From positions 1 to 64,000 of the forward strand of contig NZ_BOPH01000037.1 of NCBI RefSeq assembly GCF_016863655.1: a stretch of DNA of 64,000 nucleotides, given 5' to 3'. Positions 47,246 to 56,018 of the stretch are shown one piece after another (position 1 is the first letter of the stretch; every line of letters starts with the position of its first letter). The notes under the pieces were generated by a model. It had not been told where the DNA came from, ran no database searches, and was given only the letters and a program-made list of their open reading frames with translations. Made by a program: the position numbers and the translations under genes. The DNA is from Virgisporangium ochraceum (GTDB lineage: Bacteria > Actinomycetota > Actinomycetes > Mycobacteriales > Micromonosporaceae).

Positions 47246-48802
47246 TTACTGGCGGGCGGGCACGCTGAACTCCTCCATCGCCATCAGGGGGCGCAGCGCC
47301 CGCTCGATGTCGGGGCTGGAGAAGGCGCGTCGGATGTTCTCCCTGGCCAGCACGTTGCCGAGGCCGCCCATGACCATCGCCTGGTCCAGGGACAGGTGCC
47401 GGCGGGCTACCGTGCCGCTGCGCACCGCCACGGAGTCGTAGAAGCCACCGGGACCGTAGGCGCCCAGGTTCCGCTTCAGCTTGGCCAGCGTGTCGACCGA
47501 CTCGCGTGGGGCGTAGCGCATCGCCAGGAACACCGCGTGCGGGGTGACCACGCCGTCCCCGTAGGTCACGGGCGGGCCGGGCGGGCGGCAGGTGCCGAAG
47601 CCGGGGTCGTAGTTGGTGCCCTCCTTGTCGGACGGGTAGCCGCCCGGATCCATGCCCATCGCCTCCACGCCGTACACGCCGTAGCCGCCGAACGGGTTGG
47701 ACGCGGGGGAGAAGCCCCAGTAGCCGTACTTCGCGTCGTTCATGCCGTGCTCGATCTGCCCGCGCACGGTGGCCGGGTGGTTGCGGCCCCAGCTTCGCGG
47801 TCCCCAATGGTCTTCCGGAACGAACAGGTCGGGCATCAGGGCCTCGAACATGTCGCCGCCCCAGCTGGGAACGAACTTGATGCCGCGGTATTCGTAGGCG
47901 CCCTCGTACACCGGCACGCCGAGGTAGTTACGCGTGACGCCGGTCGGCTGCTGCTCCAGCCACGACCAGTCGCACGACGCCGGGAACGTACGGTTCGTCG
48001 CGAAGTAGTGCTCACGCGGGATCTGGCCGAACGCGATGCCGAGGTAGCTCGCGATGCGCGGCTCGGTCACGGTGATGTCGTAATGGTTGCAGGTGTAGAA
48101 GACGTCCGGGCCGCGGTCGCGGTAGTTGCCCACGACGTTGCACTCGGGTGGGGTCAGCGGCTCCTCGTCCCAGAAGCCGCCGCGGATGAGGCCGGGCAGG
48201 CCGTTGCCGCGCGCGTCGGGGTTGTAGTAGAAGCCGAAGTCCATCTTCGACAGGATCGCGGCGGCCTTCGACCGCTGCTCCGGGACCACGTTGCGCACCA
48301 CCACGAGCGCGGCAGCCAGCCACCCGTTGTCCACACTGGACAGGAACGGGTTGCGCGGGCTGCCGTCGTCGGGCCAGGTACGGATCTTCGCGCCGTTCAA
48401 CGGGTCGTACCAGTTGTAGAACATGCCCGAGGCGGGGTGCCGCTCCAGGCGCTGCAACGTCTGCAGGGTCTTCCCGATGCGGTCGGCGGCCTCGCGGCGC
48501 GAGATGAGCCCGAGGTCCCGGGCGACGACGGCCGACCACATGTACCCGCCGATGTTCGTCGGCGACGTGTACCGCGAGCGGCTCGCCGGGGTCAGGTCGC
48601 CACCGATGTAGTCGGCGACGAGCCCGGTCTCCCGGAAGAGCATCGCGTCCATGGACTTCCAGGTGTCGGCCGCGTACTGGTTCAGCACGCGGGTGTCGGC
48701 ACCGGACAGGCCCTGTGTTCGTGCCGGTTCGGCCTTGGCGGTACCGGGGTTGAGCGTCAGCAGTAGCAGAGCCACCACCGGCGCGGCGATCAGGCGTCGC
48801 AT
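47246..48802 (-). CDS. secreted glucoamylase-like hydrolase
   Basis: The 518-residue protein has a signal peptide (MRRLIAAPVVALLLLTLNPGTAKA). Its body matches the pattern of the glucoamylase-like (alpha/alpha)6-barrel family known from GH144-type beta-1,2-glucanases: DNGWLAAALVVVRN, TEPRIASYLGIAFGQIPREHYF, PSWGGDMFEALMPDLFV and VTPHAVFLAMRYAP. The true substrate is not decided. The start ATG at 48802 has GAGG upstream overlapping the stop of the lacI-type gene, so both are one transcription unit. Confidence 0.8.
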   Translation of the reverse strand: MRRLIAAPVVALLLLTLNPGTAKAEPARTQGLSGADTRVLNQYAADTWKSMDAMLFRETGLVADYIGGDLTPASRSRYTSPTNIGGYMWSAVVARDLGLISRREAADRIGKTLQTLQRLERHPASGMFYNWYDPLNGAKIRTWPDDGSPRNPFLSSVDNGWLAAALVVVRNVVPEQRSKAAAILSKMDFGFYYNPDARGNGLPGLIRGGFWDEEPLTPPECNVVGNYRDRGPDVFYTCNHYDITVTEPRIASYLGIAFGQIPREHYFATNRTFPASCDWSWLEQQPTGVTRNYLGVPVYEGAYEYRGIKFVPSWGGDMFEALMPDLFVPEDHWGPRSWGRNHPATVRGQIEHGMNDAKYGYWGFSPASNPFGGYGVYGVEAMGMDPGGYPSDKEGTNYDPGFGTCRPPGPPVTYGDGVVTPHAVFLAMRYAPRESVDTLAKLKRNLGAYGPGGFYDSVAVRSGTVARRHLSLDQAMVMGGLGNVLARENIRRAFSSPDIERALRPLMAMEEFSVPARQ

Positions 48803-48809
48803 CGTCACC

Positions 48810-49835
48810 TCAATCCGGGTCGTGGGGGCCGCAGCTCCGGCGGACGACGAGCTGCGTCGGGAGGACCTTCGTGCGCGCCGGCCCTGTCTCTGCCGACTCT
48901 GTTCGTTCCTTGATGCGGTCGTGGAGCCAGCGCGCCGCGGTCGCGCCGAGGTCCCGCATCGGTTGGCGTACGGTGGTCAGCCCGACGAACCGGGCCGTCA
49001 TGACGTCGTCCCACCCCGTCAGCGCGAGGTCCGTCGGAATGTCCAGGCCGTAGTCGGCACAAGCTTCCTGGACCCCGAGAGCGACCTCGTCGTTGGCGCA
49101 GATCACGGCCTGCGGGCGGGTGCGGCGCTTCAACAGGGTGACCGCGGCCTCGTGGCCGGCCGTCACGTCGAACGCGCACCGCAGCGGTGCCGGCGGTCTC
49201 ACTCCGGCGTCGGCGAGTGCTCCCGCGATGCCGGCGTACCGGCCGGCCACGTCGGGCGAGCCGGCCGGGTCACCGAGGAACGCGAACCGGCGGTACCCGT
49301 GGCCGAGCAGATGCCGGGCCAGTTCGGCGCCGGCGGCCTCGTTCTCCGCGGTCACGGTGTCGGCGCCCGCGACCGGCGGCCGTGCGAGCAGCACCACGGG
49401 CGGACCGCTGGCGGCGATGGCCGCCACCACGTCGTCGGCGACCGTCTGGCCCATGACGACGAGCCCGTCGACACGGCCGGCGAGGTCGAGCACCTGCGCG
49501 GTCGGGTCGGCGCGTCCCCGGGTGCCGAGGATGAGCACGCTGCGTCCGAGGTCGGCGGCGGCCTCCTCGTATCCGAGGAGCACTTCGGCGTAGTAGGGGC
49601 CGATGAGGTCGGGGAACACGATGCCGTTGGCCGCATGCCGTCCCTCGGCGAGCGACCGTCCCAGCCGGCTGGGCATGAAGTTCAGCTCGGCGACCGCGGC
49701 CTCCACCCGCGCGCGGGTTGCCTCGGCCACCAGTCCCGGGTCACGCAACGCCCGCGACACGGTGGCAATGGAGACCCCAGCCCGCTCGGCGACGGCGTAG
49801 ATGGTCACGCCGCGGGTGGATGTAAGCGCTTTCAT
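48810..49835 (-). CDS. LacI-family transcriptional regulator
   Basis: The 341-residue protein has an N-terminal HTH (VTIYAVAERAGVSIATVSRALRDPGLV, residues ~9-35), hinge helix (PSRLGRSLAEGR) and a periplasmic-binding-like effector domain (NGIVFPDLIGPYYAEVLLGYEEAA). It likely responds to a sugar and controls the glucoamylase-like gene 7 bp downstream. Start is the ATG at 49833-49835. Its first codons overlap a LacI-type palindrome, so it probably represses itself. The upstream in-frame extension is not used. Confidence 0.93.
   Translation of the reverse strand: MKALTSTRGVTIYAVAERAGVSIATVSRALRDPGLVAEATRARVEAAVAELNFMPSRLGRSLAEGRHAANGIVFPDLIGPYYAEVLLGYEEAAADLGRSVLILGTRGRADPTAQVLDLAGRVDGLVVMGQTVADDVVAAIAASGPPVVLLARPPVAGADTVTAENEAAGAELARHLLGHGYRRFAFLGDPAGSPDVAGRYAGIAGALADAGVRPPAPLRCAFDVTAGHEAAVTLLKRRTRPQAVICANDEVALGVQEACADYGLDIPTDLALTGWDDVMTARFVGLTTVRQPMRDLGATAARWLHDRIKERTESAETGPARTKVLPTQLVVRRSCGPHDPD
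49821..49834 (-). promoter_or_regulatory. LacI-type operator over the regulator's start codon
   Basis: TGTAAGCGCTTTCA, read TGAAAGCGCTTACA on the minus strand, is a near-perfect palindrome around AAGCGCTT, the classic centre of LacI-family operators. It covers codons 1-5 of the regulator (ATGAAAGCGCTTACA), so a bound repressor would block its own gene. Confidence 0.7.
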
Positions 49836-50035
49836 CGCCACCAGCGGACCATACCACCCCATCGAGGCCGGCGAATCTCGATCTTGCTGCCTCTGCCCGA
49901 TGACGCACCCGACCACCGAGGCGGGCCGAGCCCGCCGCGTGTGCGGCCGGGATGAACCGCGGACCCTCGCTCGGCAGCGCACCGGCCCGGACAGGCGCGG
50001 CACCCCGGAAGCTCGGCACCGGTGCCGAATGGCCG

Positions 50036-50133
50036 CGCGCCGGCCGGGTGCCCGCGCGCCGGCCGGGTGCCCGCGCTCCGGCGCCGGATGCCCGCGCTCC
50101 GGCGCCGGATGCCCGCGCGTCGGCGCCGGGGGC
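50036..50133. repeat. tandem GC-rich repeats, 19-21 bp period
   Basis: About five units of the type CCGGCCGGGTGCCCGCG and CTCCGGCGCCGGATGCCCGCG follow each other directly before hairpin element copy 3. The surrounding 959-bp gap (49836-50794) holds these, copy 3, an 18-bp tandem tract and a short damaged gene. I see nothing clear in 49836-50035. Confidence 0.75.
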
Positions 50134-50134
50134 A

Positions 50135-50213
50135 GCGCCGATCTTGCACTCGTGGCCGCACCTATTTCGGGCTATGTCGCCTATTTCAGGGGCCACAACT
50201 GCAAGATCGGCGC
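50135..50213. repeat. GATC-ended hairpin element, copy 3
   Basis: Outer arms GCGCCGATCTTGCA (50135-50148) and TGCAAGATCGGCGC (50200-50213) pair perfectly. The left inner arm is CTCGTGGCC and the right one GGCCACAAC, so they mismatch at two bases. The left inner arm is the complement of copy 2's right inner arm. The central part shares GCACCTATTTC with copy 2. Confidence 0.85.
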
Positions 50214-50530
50214 GCGGACGGCGCGGGGCGCGGGTGCGGCGCGCGCGGGGGCGCGCGGGCGCCGGGCGCGGGCGCGGGGCGTGGGAAGGGCGCGGGGCGT
50301 GGGAAGGGCGCGGGGCGTGGGAAGGGCGCGGGGCGTGGGGCGTGGGAAGGGCGCGGAAAGGCGCGGGGCGCGGGGAGGGCGCGGGCGCGGGGAGGGCGCG
50401 GGGCGCGGCGCGCGGGGCGCGGGGAGGGCGCGGGGAGGGCGCGGCGCTCAGGGAGGGCGCGGGGCGCGGGGAAGGGTGCGGGGGTCGGGGAAGGGGAAGG
50501 GTGCGGGGCGCGGGGGCGGGGAAGGGCGCG
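50214..50530. repeat. G-rich low-complexity tract with 18-bp tandem units
   Basis: GTGGGAAGGGCGCGGGGC is repeated exactly at 50281, 50299 and 50317, followed by partial copies. The whole tract is purine-skewed GGGCGCGGGG-type sequence on the plus strand, capable of G-quadruplex pairing. It runs into the 3' end of the ORF at 50448-50747. Confidence 0.8.
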
Positions 50531-50747
50531 GGGCGGAGTACGAAGTGGCGGCTGCCCATCGGTCCGCCGTCGGTTCGCCACCGAGGCCCGCGACGCGTTC
50601 CGACAGGCCCGCGAGGCCGAGGCCGAGGCCGGTCGGGGCGGCGCCGGCGTCGGTGTCCGCCAGGGTGCCCCCGGCCGCGCGCAGTTCGTCGGGCAGCGAC
50701 GGGACGCGGGTTCCGGTGGCGACCCAATCGGTGTCGGCCGGGGCCAT
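50448..50747 (-). pseudogene. probable damaged small gene ending in repeat DNA
   Basis: An ATG at 50745-50747 has GGAGG 8 bases upstream, a convincing start. The first ~70 residues look like ordinary protein (MAPADTDWVATG, SLPDELRAAGGTLADTDAG, GLGLAGLSERVAGLGGEPTADRWAAATSYS). From there the frame enters the G-rich tract and encodes only Pro/Arg/Ala (PRPSPPPRPAPFPFPDPR) to the stop. The original C-terminus has probably been replaced by repeat expansion. The family is not recognised; it loosely recalls small helical secreted-type proteins. Confidence 0.5.
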
Positions 50748-50794
50748 GTGTGTCCCTCCCGGCTCCGGGCGCCGGCACCCTGCAGGATTCTGGC

Positions 50795-51142
50795 ATGGCA
50801 ACGTACCTGTTGAGCGTGATGTATCCGGCCGGCCGCACGCAGCCGGAGCCGGAGCGGCTCGCGCGGATCACCGCCGACGTCACGGCGCTGCACGGGGAGA
50901 TGGCGGACGCCGGCGTCTGGGTGTTCGGTGGGGGGCTGGCACCGGCGTCCTCGGCCACGGTGGTCGAGGCCCGGCGCGACAGCGAGCCGCTGATCGTCGA
51001 CGGTCCGTTCGCCGAGGGCAAGGAGTACCTCGGCGGGGTGAGCATCATCGACGTCCCCGACCTCGACGCCGCGCTCGAATGGGCCGAGCGCCTGTCGCGG
51101 GCCGCCACGGTGCCGATCGAGATCCGGCCCTTCCTCGGGTGA
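50795..51142 (+). CDS. YCII/DGPF-domain protein
   Basis: The 115-residue protein has the YCII fold: MATYLLSVMYPAGR, a middle LHGEMADAGVWVFGGGLAP, the DGPFAEGKEYLGGVSIIDVPDLDAALEWA signature with the DGPF motif, and a C-terminal VPIEIRPF. DGPF proteins are the standard genomic partner of ECF42 sigma factors. Its TGA overlaps the GTG of the sigma factor gene (GTGA), fixing the pair as one unit. Confidence 0.92.
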   Translation: MATYLLSVMYPAGRTQPEPERLARITADVTALHGEMADAGVWVFGGGLAPASSATVVEARRDSEPLIVDGPFAEGKEYLGGVSIIDVPDLDAALEWAERLSRAATVPIEIRPFLG

Positions 51143-52329
51143 ACGACCTCGAGGACCTCTACCGCGCCGAGTACGGGCGCGCCGTGGCCGTGCTCACGCG
51201 CGTCACCGGTGATCTCGACATCGCCGAGGACGCCGTGCAGGAGGCCTTCGCCGCGGCGGCCGCGCGGTGGCCGTCCCACGGAACGCCACCGAGCCCGGCG
51301 GGCTGGATCATCACGACGGCGCGCAACCGCGCGATCGACCGGTTGCGGCGCGAGACGCGCGGCCGCGACAAACACGCGGAGGCCGCGCTGCTCGCCCACG
51401 ACGACGAGCCGCACGACGAGGGCGCCGTCGAGGACGACCGGCTGCGGCTGATCTTCACCTGCTGCCACCCCGCGCTGGCGCCCACCGCCCGCGTGGCGCT
51501 GACGCTGCGCCTGCTCGGCGGCCTCACCACCGCGGAGATCGCACGCGCGTTCCTCGTGGCGGAGCCGACGATGGCGCAACGCATCGTGCGGGCCAAGAAC
51601 AAGATCCGGGACGCGCACATCCCGTACCGGGTGCCGTCGGAGGCCGACCTGCCGCGCCGGATCGACGGCGTGCTCGCCGTGGTCTACCTCATCTTCAACG
51701 AGGGGTACGCGGCGTCGTCGGGTCCGCTGATCCGCGCCGACCTGTGCGCGGAGGCCCTCCGGCTCGGGCGGCTGCTGGTGTCGCTGCTGCCGGCCGAGCC
51801 GGAGGTGTCGGGGCTGCTCGCGCTGATGCTGCTGGTCGAGGCGCGCCGGCCGGCCCGGCAGACCACCGGCGGCGCGCTGGTGCCCCTCGACGAGCAGGAC
51901 CGGTCGCGGTGGAACACCGGGCTCATCGACGAGGGCGTGGCACTGCTGCGCGACCACCCCGGGCCGTACCAGCTGCAGGCGGCGATCCACGCCGTGCACA
52001 GCTCGCCCGGCGGCACCGACTGGACCCGCGTGCGGCACCTGTACGACCGGCTCCTCGCCGTCGCGCCGACGCCGGTGGTGGCCCTGAACCGCGCGGTGGC
52101 CGTCGCCGAAACGGAGGGACCGGAGGCGGCCCTGCGCCTCCTCGACGCCCTCGACCTGGCGAAGTACCACGTGTTCCACGCCGTCAAGGCCGACCTGCTT
52201 CGCCGCCTCGGCAGAACGGCGGAGGCCGCCGAGGCGTACGACGCCGCGATCGCGTTGGCCGGCAACGACGCCGAGCGCGGGTTCCTCACAGCCCGGAGGC
52301 AAACGCTGACCGGCGGACGTACCCACTGA
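51139..52329 (+). CDS. ECF42-type RNA polymerase sigma factor
   Basis: The 396-residue protein has an ECF sigma-2 region (DIAEDAVQEAFAAAAARWP, PAGWIITTARNRAIDRLRR) and sigma-4 region (LTLRLLGGLTTAEIARAFLVAEPTMAQRIVRAKNKIRD). A ~210-residue C-terminal extension carries TPR-like helices (LNRAVAVAETEGPEAALRLLDAL). The extension and the DGPF partner gene are hallmarks of ECF42, which has no anti-sigma factor. The extension is thought to control activity. Target genes are usually the adjacent DGPF genes. Confidence 0.93.
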   Translation: MNDLEDLYRAEYGRAVAVLTRVTGDLDIAEDAVQEAFAAAAARWPSHGTPPSPAGWIITTARNRAIDRLRRETRGRDKHAEAALLAHDDEPHDEGAVEDDRLRLIFTCCHPALAPTARVALTLRLLGGLTTAEIARAFLVAEPTMAQRIVRAKNKIRDAHIPYRVPSEADLPRRIDGVLAVVYLIFNEGYAASSGPLIRADLCAEALRLGRLLVSLLPAEPEVSGLLALMLLVEARRPARQTTGGALVPLDEQDRSRWNTGLIDEGVALLRDHPGPYQLQAAIHAVHSSPGGTDWTRVRHLYDRLLAVAPTPVVALNRAVAVAETEGPEAALRLLDALDLAKYHVFHAVKADLLRRLGRTAEAAEAYDAAIALAGNDAERGFLTARRQTLTGGRTH

Positions 52330-52330
52330 C

Positions 52331-53182
52331 ATGCGGTTGAAAGGCCTGTTGGCGCTGGCCCTCGCGATCGGGCTCGTGGTCGTCGTCAGCCTGGTGCGCA
52401 CCGGCGACCGCCGTGACCTCTCCGCCGCCGGCGAGCCGCCGCCCGGGCTGGCCGGCCGGATCACCGCGTTCCTCGCCACCCAGTACGCCGAGCAGCCCTA
52501 CCGCGACCCCACCGACGACGAGAAGCGGGCCGCCGTCGCGGAGCGGTACGCCGACCTCGGGTTCACCACCGTCGAAGGCGTCGACGAGGTCACCGGGCGG
52601 CGGTACGCGCTGCACACGTCGCCGGCCGACGACCGGGCCTGGGGCGCGGTGCTGGTCGACCTGTCGGAGCCGACCCGGCTCGCGGTCGAGGTGCCGCACC
52701 CGCGCACCGACATCGGCACCGAGTGGATCGGGCTCGACCTCTTCCGCGCCGTGCCCGGCAGCACGCTGCTGATCGCTGGCGCCCACCGCCGCGCCGCCGG
52801 CGAACTGGCCGACGTGGCCCACAACGAGCACTCGCTCTACCAGGCCCTGTCGGTGGCGTTCGCGAAGGCCGGCGTGCCGCAGATCCAGGTGCATGGCTTC
52901 GCCGACCTCAACCTGCCCGACCACGACATCGCCGTGTCGACCGGCACCGACGAGGCGAACCCGCTCGCCACCCGCGTCGCCGAAGATCTCGCCGGGGCCG
53001 GCTTCGACGAGTGCCGCGCCTGGGCACAGCGCTGCGGCCGCTTGGAGGGCACCACCAACGTCCAGGCCAAAGCGGCCGCCGCGGAGGGCGCGGCGTTCGT
53101 CCATGTCGAGCTGAGCAACCGCGTCCGGACCGACGGGGGCCGGCGCGCCGACCTCATCGGCGCCCTGGCCGGCGCCGCTTAA
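52331..53182 (+). CDS. exported or anchored hypothetical protein
   Basis: The 283-residue protein begins with a signal-anchor ([17 protein letters not shown], residues 5-21). The remaining domain has [45 protein letters not shown] and [14 protein letters not shown]. The His and Glu residues are spaced as in some zinc-dependent amidohydrolases such as poly-gamma-glutamate hydrolase or N-formylglutamate deformylase. The match is weak and by eye only. It starts 1 bp after the sigma factor stop and may share its transcript. Confidence 0.65.
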   Translation: MRLKGLLALALAIGLVVVVSLVRTGDRRDLSAAGEPPPGLAGRITAFLATQYAEQPYRDPTDDEKRAAVAERYADLGFTTVEGVDEVTGRRYALHTSPADDRAWGAVLVDLSEPTRLAVEVPHPRTDIGTEWIGLDLFRAVPGSTLLIAGAHRRAAGELADVAHNEHSLYQALSVAFAKAGVPQIQVHGFADLNLPDHDIAVSTGTDEANPLATRVAEDLAGAGFDECRAWAQRCGRLEGTTNVQAKAAAAEGAAFVHVELSNRVRTDGGRRADLIGALAGAA

Positions 53183-53236
53183 GGGCGGCGCCGCGTGATG
53201 GCGGCAGTTTGGCCATTCGGCAGCCGTACCGGCGCT

Positions 53237-53268
53237 TTCTCGCGATGATCGGTACCGGATCGCGAGAA
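53237..53268. promoter_or_regulatory. 32-bp inverted repeat upstream of the chemoreceptor gene
   Basis: TTCTCGCGAT (53237-53246) and ATCGCGAGAA (53259-53268) are perfect 10-bp arms around a 12-bp centre containing GGTACC. It ends 6 bp before the chosen start of the receptor. This may be a regulator binding site or a 5' mRNA hairpin. Confidence 0.6.
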
Positions 53269-53274
53269 CGGTTC

Positions 53275-54891
53275 ATGGGGGCGAACGTGAGCGCATCGTC
53301 GGGGCGGTGGTCGCTGGCCAACCTGAGCGTCCGAACGAAGGTGATGAGCGCCGTCGGTACGGCCGCGCTGGTGGCGGTGCTGGTCGGCACGGCCGGAATG
53401 ATCGGCCTGAAGGAGACCAGCGACGTCGCCGAGCTGATCTCGACGAGCAACGTCGCCAGCATCACCGCGGTCGGCCGGCTCCGGGTGGCGGTGGTGCAGG
53501 CGCGGGTCGACGCCGCGAACCAGGCGCTGTCGACCACGGACGCCGCCACGAAGACCTTCGGCGACCGCTTCCTGGCCGACATCGACACGTTCGGCGCCGC
53601 GATGAAGGACTACCGGGCCAGCAACCCGGCCGGCAATCCGGCGACCATCGACAGCCTGGACGCCACCTTCGACGAGTACGCCACCGTGGCGAAGACGAAG
53701 CTGCTGCCGCTGGGCGAGGCCAACCAGCTCGCCCAGTGGGCGGCCGTGCGCGACGCCGAGACGCTCCCGCTGCTCGAGAAGATGACCGGGTACCTCGACG
53801 AGCTCGACGCCACCGAGGCGGCCGACGCCGTCAGGAACGCCGACACCGCGAAGACCGTCTACAACTCCAACCGGATCCTGTCACTGTCGCTCCTCCTGGT
53901 CGGTCTGGCCGTCGCCCTCGGGCTCGGCTTCGTGATCGCCCGCTCCATCGTCCGGTCGCTCACCAGGGTCAGGGAGACCTGCGAGGCGCTCGCGGCCAAC
54001 GACCTCACGCGCACCACCGGGCTGACCTCGCGCGACGAGACGGGCCAGATGGGCAGGGCACTGGACGCGGCCGTCGTGTCCCTGCGCGGAACCGTCGGCA
54101 CCATCGACGAGTCGGCGTCGTCGCTGGCCAGCGCCTCGGAGCAGATGAGCAGCACGTCGGCGCAGATCGCCGAGTCGGCGAGCACCGCCTCGATCCGGGC
54201 GCAGGCCGTCTCGGCCGCCGCCGAGCAGATCTCGCGCAGCGTCGACACGGTCTCGGCCGGCTCCGAGGAGATGGGCGCCTCGATCCGGGAGATCTCCCAG
54301 AACGCCGCCGAGGCGGCCCGGGTCGCGTCGGAGGCGGTGTCGGTGACGCAGAGCACGTCGGCGACCATGGGCAAGCTCGGCGAGTCGTCGGCCGAGATCG
54401 GGAACGTGGTCAAGGTGATCACGTCGATCGCGGAGCAGACGAACCTGCTGGCACTGAACGCCACCATCGAGGCCGCGCGGGCCGGCGACGCCGGCAAGGG
54501 GTTCGCGGTGGTCGCCTCCGAGGTGAAGGACCTGGCCCAGGAGACCGCCCGCGCCACCGAGGACATCGCGCGCCGGGTGCAGACGATCCAGGCCGACACC
54601 GAGGGCGCCGTCACCGCCATCGAGGAGATCGCGCAGGTGATCGCCCGCATCAGCGACTACCAGACGACGATCGCCTCGGCGGTCGAGCAGCAGACGGCCA
54701 CCACGGCCGAGATGAACCGCAGCGTGTCGGAGGCCGCCACCGGCACCGCCGAGATCTCCGAGAGCATCATCGAGGTCGCACAGGCCGCGGCCCGCACCAG
54801 CGACGGCGTCGGCGAGACGCAGACCGCCACGTCGGAGCTCGCGCGGATGTCCTCCCAGCTGAGCAGCCTGGTGGCCGGTTTCCGGGTCTGA
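53275..54891 (+). CDS. methyl-accepting chemotaxis protein
   Basis: The 538-residue protein has two transmembrane helices (residues ~24-44 and ~203-225) around a four-helix-bundle sensor domain (~45-200). A HAMP domain ([20 protein letters not shown]) and a long helical signalling domain follow, with the hairpin tip sequence [41 protein letters not shown]. It signals to CheA/CheW to bias flagellar rotation; no other che gene is here. Its presence suggests a motile life stage. Start is the ATG at 53275; a GTG 12 bases later is possible. Confidence 0.93.
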   Translation: MGANVSASSGRWSLANLSVRTKVMSAVGTAALVAVLVGTAGMIGLKETSDVAELISTSNVASITAVGRLRVAVVQARVDAANQALSTTDAATKTFGDRFLADIDTFGAAMKDYRASNPAGNPATIDSLDATFDEYATVAKTKLLPLGEANQLAQWAAVRDAETLPLLEKMTGYLDELDATEAADAVRNADTAKTVYNSNRILSLSLLLVGLAVALGLGFVIARSIVRSLTRVRETCEALAANDLTRTTGLTSRDETGQMGRALDAAVVSLRGTVGTIDESASSLASASEQMSSTSAQIAESASTASIRAQAVSAAAEQISRSVDTVSAGSEEMGASIREISQNAAEAARVASEAVSVTQSTSATMGKLGESSAEIGNVVKVITSIAEQTNLLALNATIEAARAGDAGKGFAVVASEVKDLAQETARATEDIARRVQTIQADTEGAVTAIEEIAQVIARISDYQTTIASAVEQQTATTAEMNRSVSEAATGTAEISESIIEVAQAAARTSDGVGETQTATSELARMSSQLSSLVAGFRV

Positions 54892-54892
54892 C

Positions 54893-55972
54893 TCAGAGGC
54901 GCCGCACCGAGCGGAACTTCGTCGCGAAGTGGCCGCCGCCGTCGAGGATCGCCGGGCCGCCGAAGTCGCCGAACGTGGGGCCGTTGGCCTTGCTGCGGCT
55001 GGACAGGAAGCGGTGGTGACCCGAGTCGTCGACGCCGAGGTAGATGCCGGAGTGGTCGGCCTGGGGGCCGTCGGTGCCGTCGAGGTTGAAGAAGACCAGG
55101 TCGCCGTTCTGCATCTTGTTGAAGTCGCGCACCTGGGTGCCCTTGTCGGCGGCGATCGCCACACCCGGGCCGAACTGGTTCATCGCGAACGCCCGCCGGG
55201 GCAGGCCGACGCCGGCGGTGTTCTGGCTGCGGACCGGGTAGCCCAGGCGGTAGCCGTACACCATGCGCACGTATCCGGAGCAGTCGAGGTCGCCGTTGCG
55301 GTCGGGCTGCGGCTGCGACCGTCCGCCGTCGGTGAACTGGTACTGGATGCCGAGGTAGTCGAAGAAGTCGGAGTTCTCGGCCCGGCCGTCGGGGTCGGTC
55401 TCGGAGAACGGACCGAAGTCGGCGTCACCGGCGATGCGCACGCCCTTGGCGTCCTTCTGCGCCGGCGCGCCCTGCACGTACTGCATGGCGATCGCCAGCG
55501 CGTCGGGGCTCTTGTCGGCGAGCGCGGCGGTGAGCCACGGCTTGTACCAGGCCGCCTTCTCCTGGCCGGCCTTCCACTCCTGCGGGGCCAGCCGGATCCA
55601 GGCGTCGGTGGTCACGGTCGCCTGGGTGAACTTCGGCTCGGCGAACCGGCGCACGGCACCGGACAGGCGCACGGTGCGGGCGCCGTCGGTGAAGACCGCC
55701 ACCACGCGGCCGCCGGCGTCCTTGGCGATCGTGCGGTTCGGGTCGGCCGCGCGCTGGTAGACCAGATTGGACGCGTCGGCGGGCGGCACCGACGCCGAGG
55801 AGCCGGCCACCTCCAGCGGCACGCCCTCGACGGCGACGTCCTCGGCCGGCTCGGCCGTGCTCTTCGGCGACCCGCCGACCCGCTGGAACCCCAGCCAGGC
55901 CAGCGCGGCGACGACGAGGCATCCGGCCAGCAGCACGCTCACCAGAACCGACCGGTCGTTCCGCCCGCTCAT
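54893..55972 (-). CDS. membrane-anchored NlpC/P60 family hydrolase of the capsule operon
   Basis: The 359-residue protein has an N-terminal anchor helix (VLVSVLLAGCLVVAALAWLGF), a ~180-residue unassigned extracytoplasmic region, and an NlpC/P60 domain. The catalytic Cys is C231 in DLDCSGYVRMVYGY and the His is H307 in ADHSGIYLGV. Members cut gamma-D-glutamyl bonds in peptidoglycan. Such activity on gamma-linked glutamate fits its place after capC, where CapD or PgdS would cut or attach poly-gamma-glutamate. It is last of four genes and starts 46 bp after capC. Confidence 0.88.
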   Translation of the reverse strand: MSGRNDRSVLVSVLLAGCLVVAALAWLGFQRVGGSPKSTAEPAEDVAVEGVPLEVAGSSASVPPADASNLVYQRAADPNRTIAKDAGGRVVAVFTDGARTVRLSGAVRRFAEPKFTQATVTTDAWIRLAPQEWKAGQEKAAWYKPWLTAALADKSPDALAIAMQYVQGAPAQKDAKGVRIAGDADFGPFSETDPDGRAENSDFFDYLGIQYQFTDGGRSQPQPDRNGDLDCSGYVRMVYGYRLGYPVRSQNTAGVGLPRRAFAMNQFGPGVAIAADKGTQVRDFNKMQNGDLVFFNLDGTDGPQADHSGIYLGVDDSGHHRFLSSRSKANGPTFGDFGGPAILDGGGHFATKFRSVRRL

Positions 55973-56018
55973 GCGACTCCTCTCTGGTTACAGCGCCGGC
56001 GCCGGAGCGCCGGCCCGG

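Noticed and set aside
49880..49895. A lone CGATCTTGC at 49879 as a fifth hairpin element
   Set aside because: Only nine bases match one arm and no complementary arm follows, so it may be chance or a remnant.
49741..52479. A 2.7-kb minus-strand open frame over the repeat tract and sigma factor
   Set aside because: It is antisense to the ECF sigma factor and runs through low-complexity DNA; its product is Pro/Arg/Ala-rich without family features.
54893..55972. A c-di-AMP riboswitch before the NlpC/P60 gene
   Set aside because: This switch often precedes NlpC/P60 genes in actinobacteria, but here the gene lies only 46 bp after capC and no matching leader is present.
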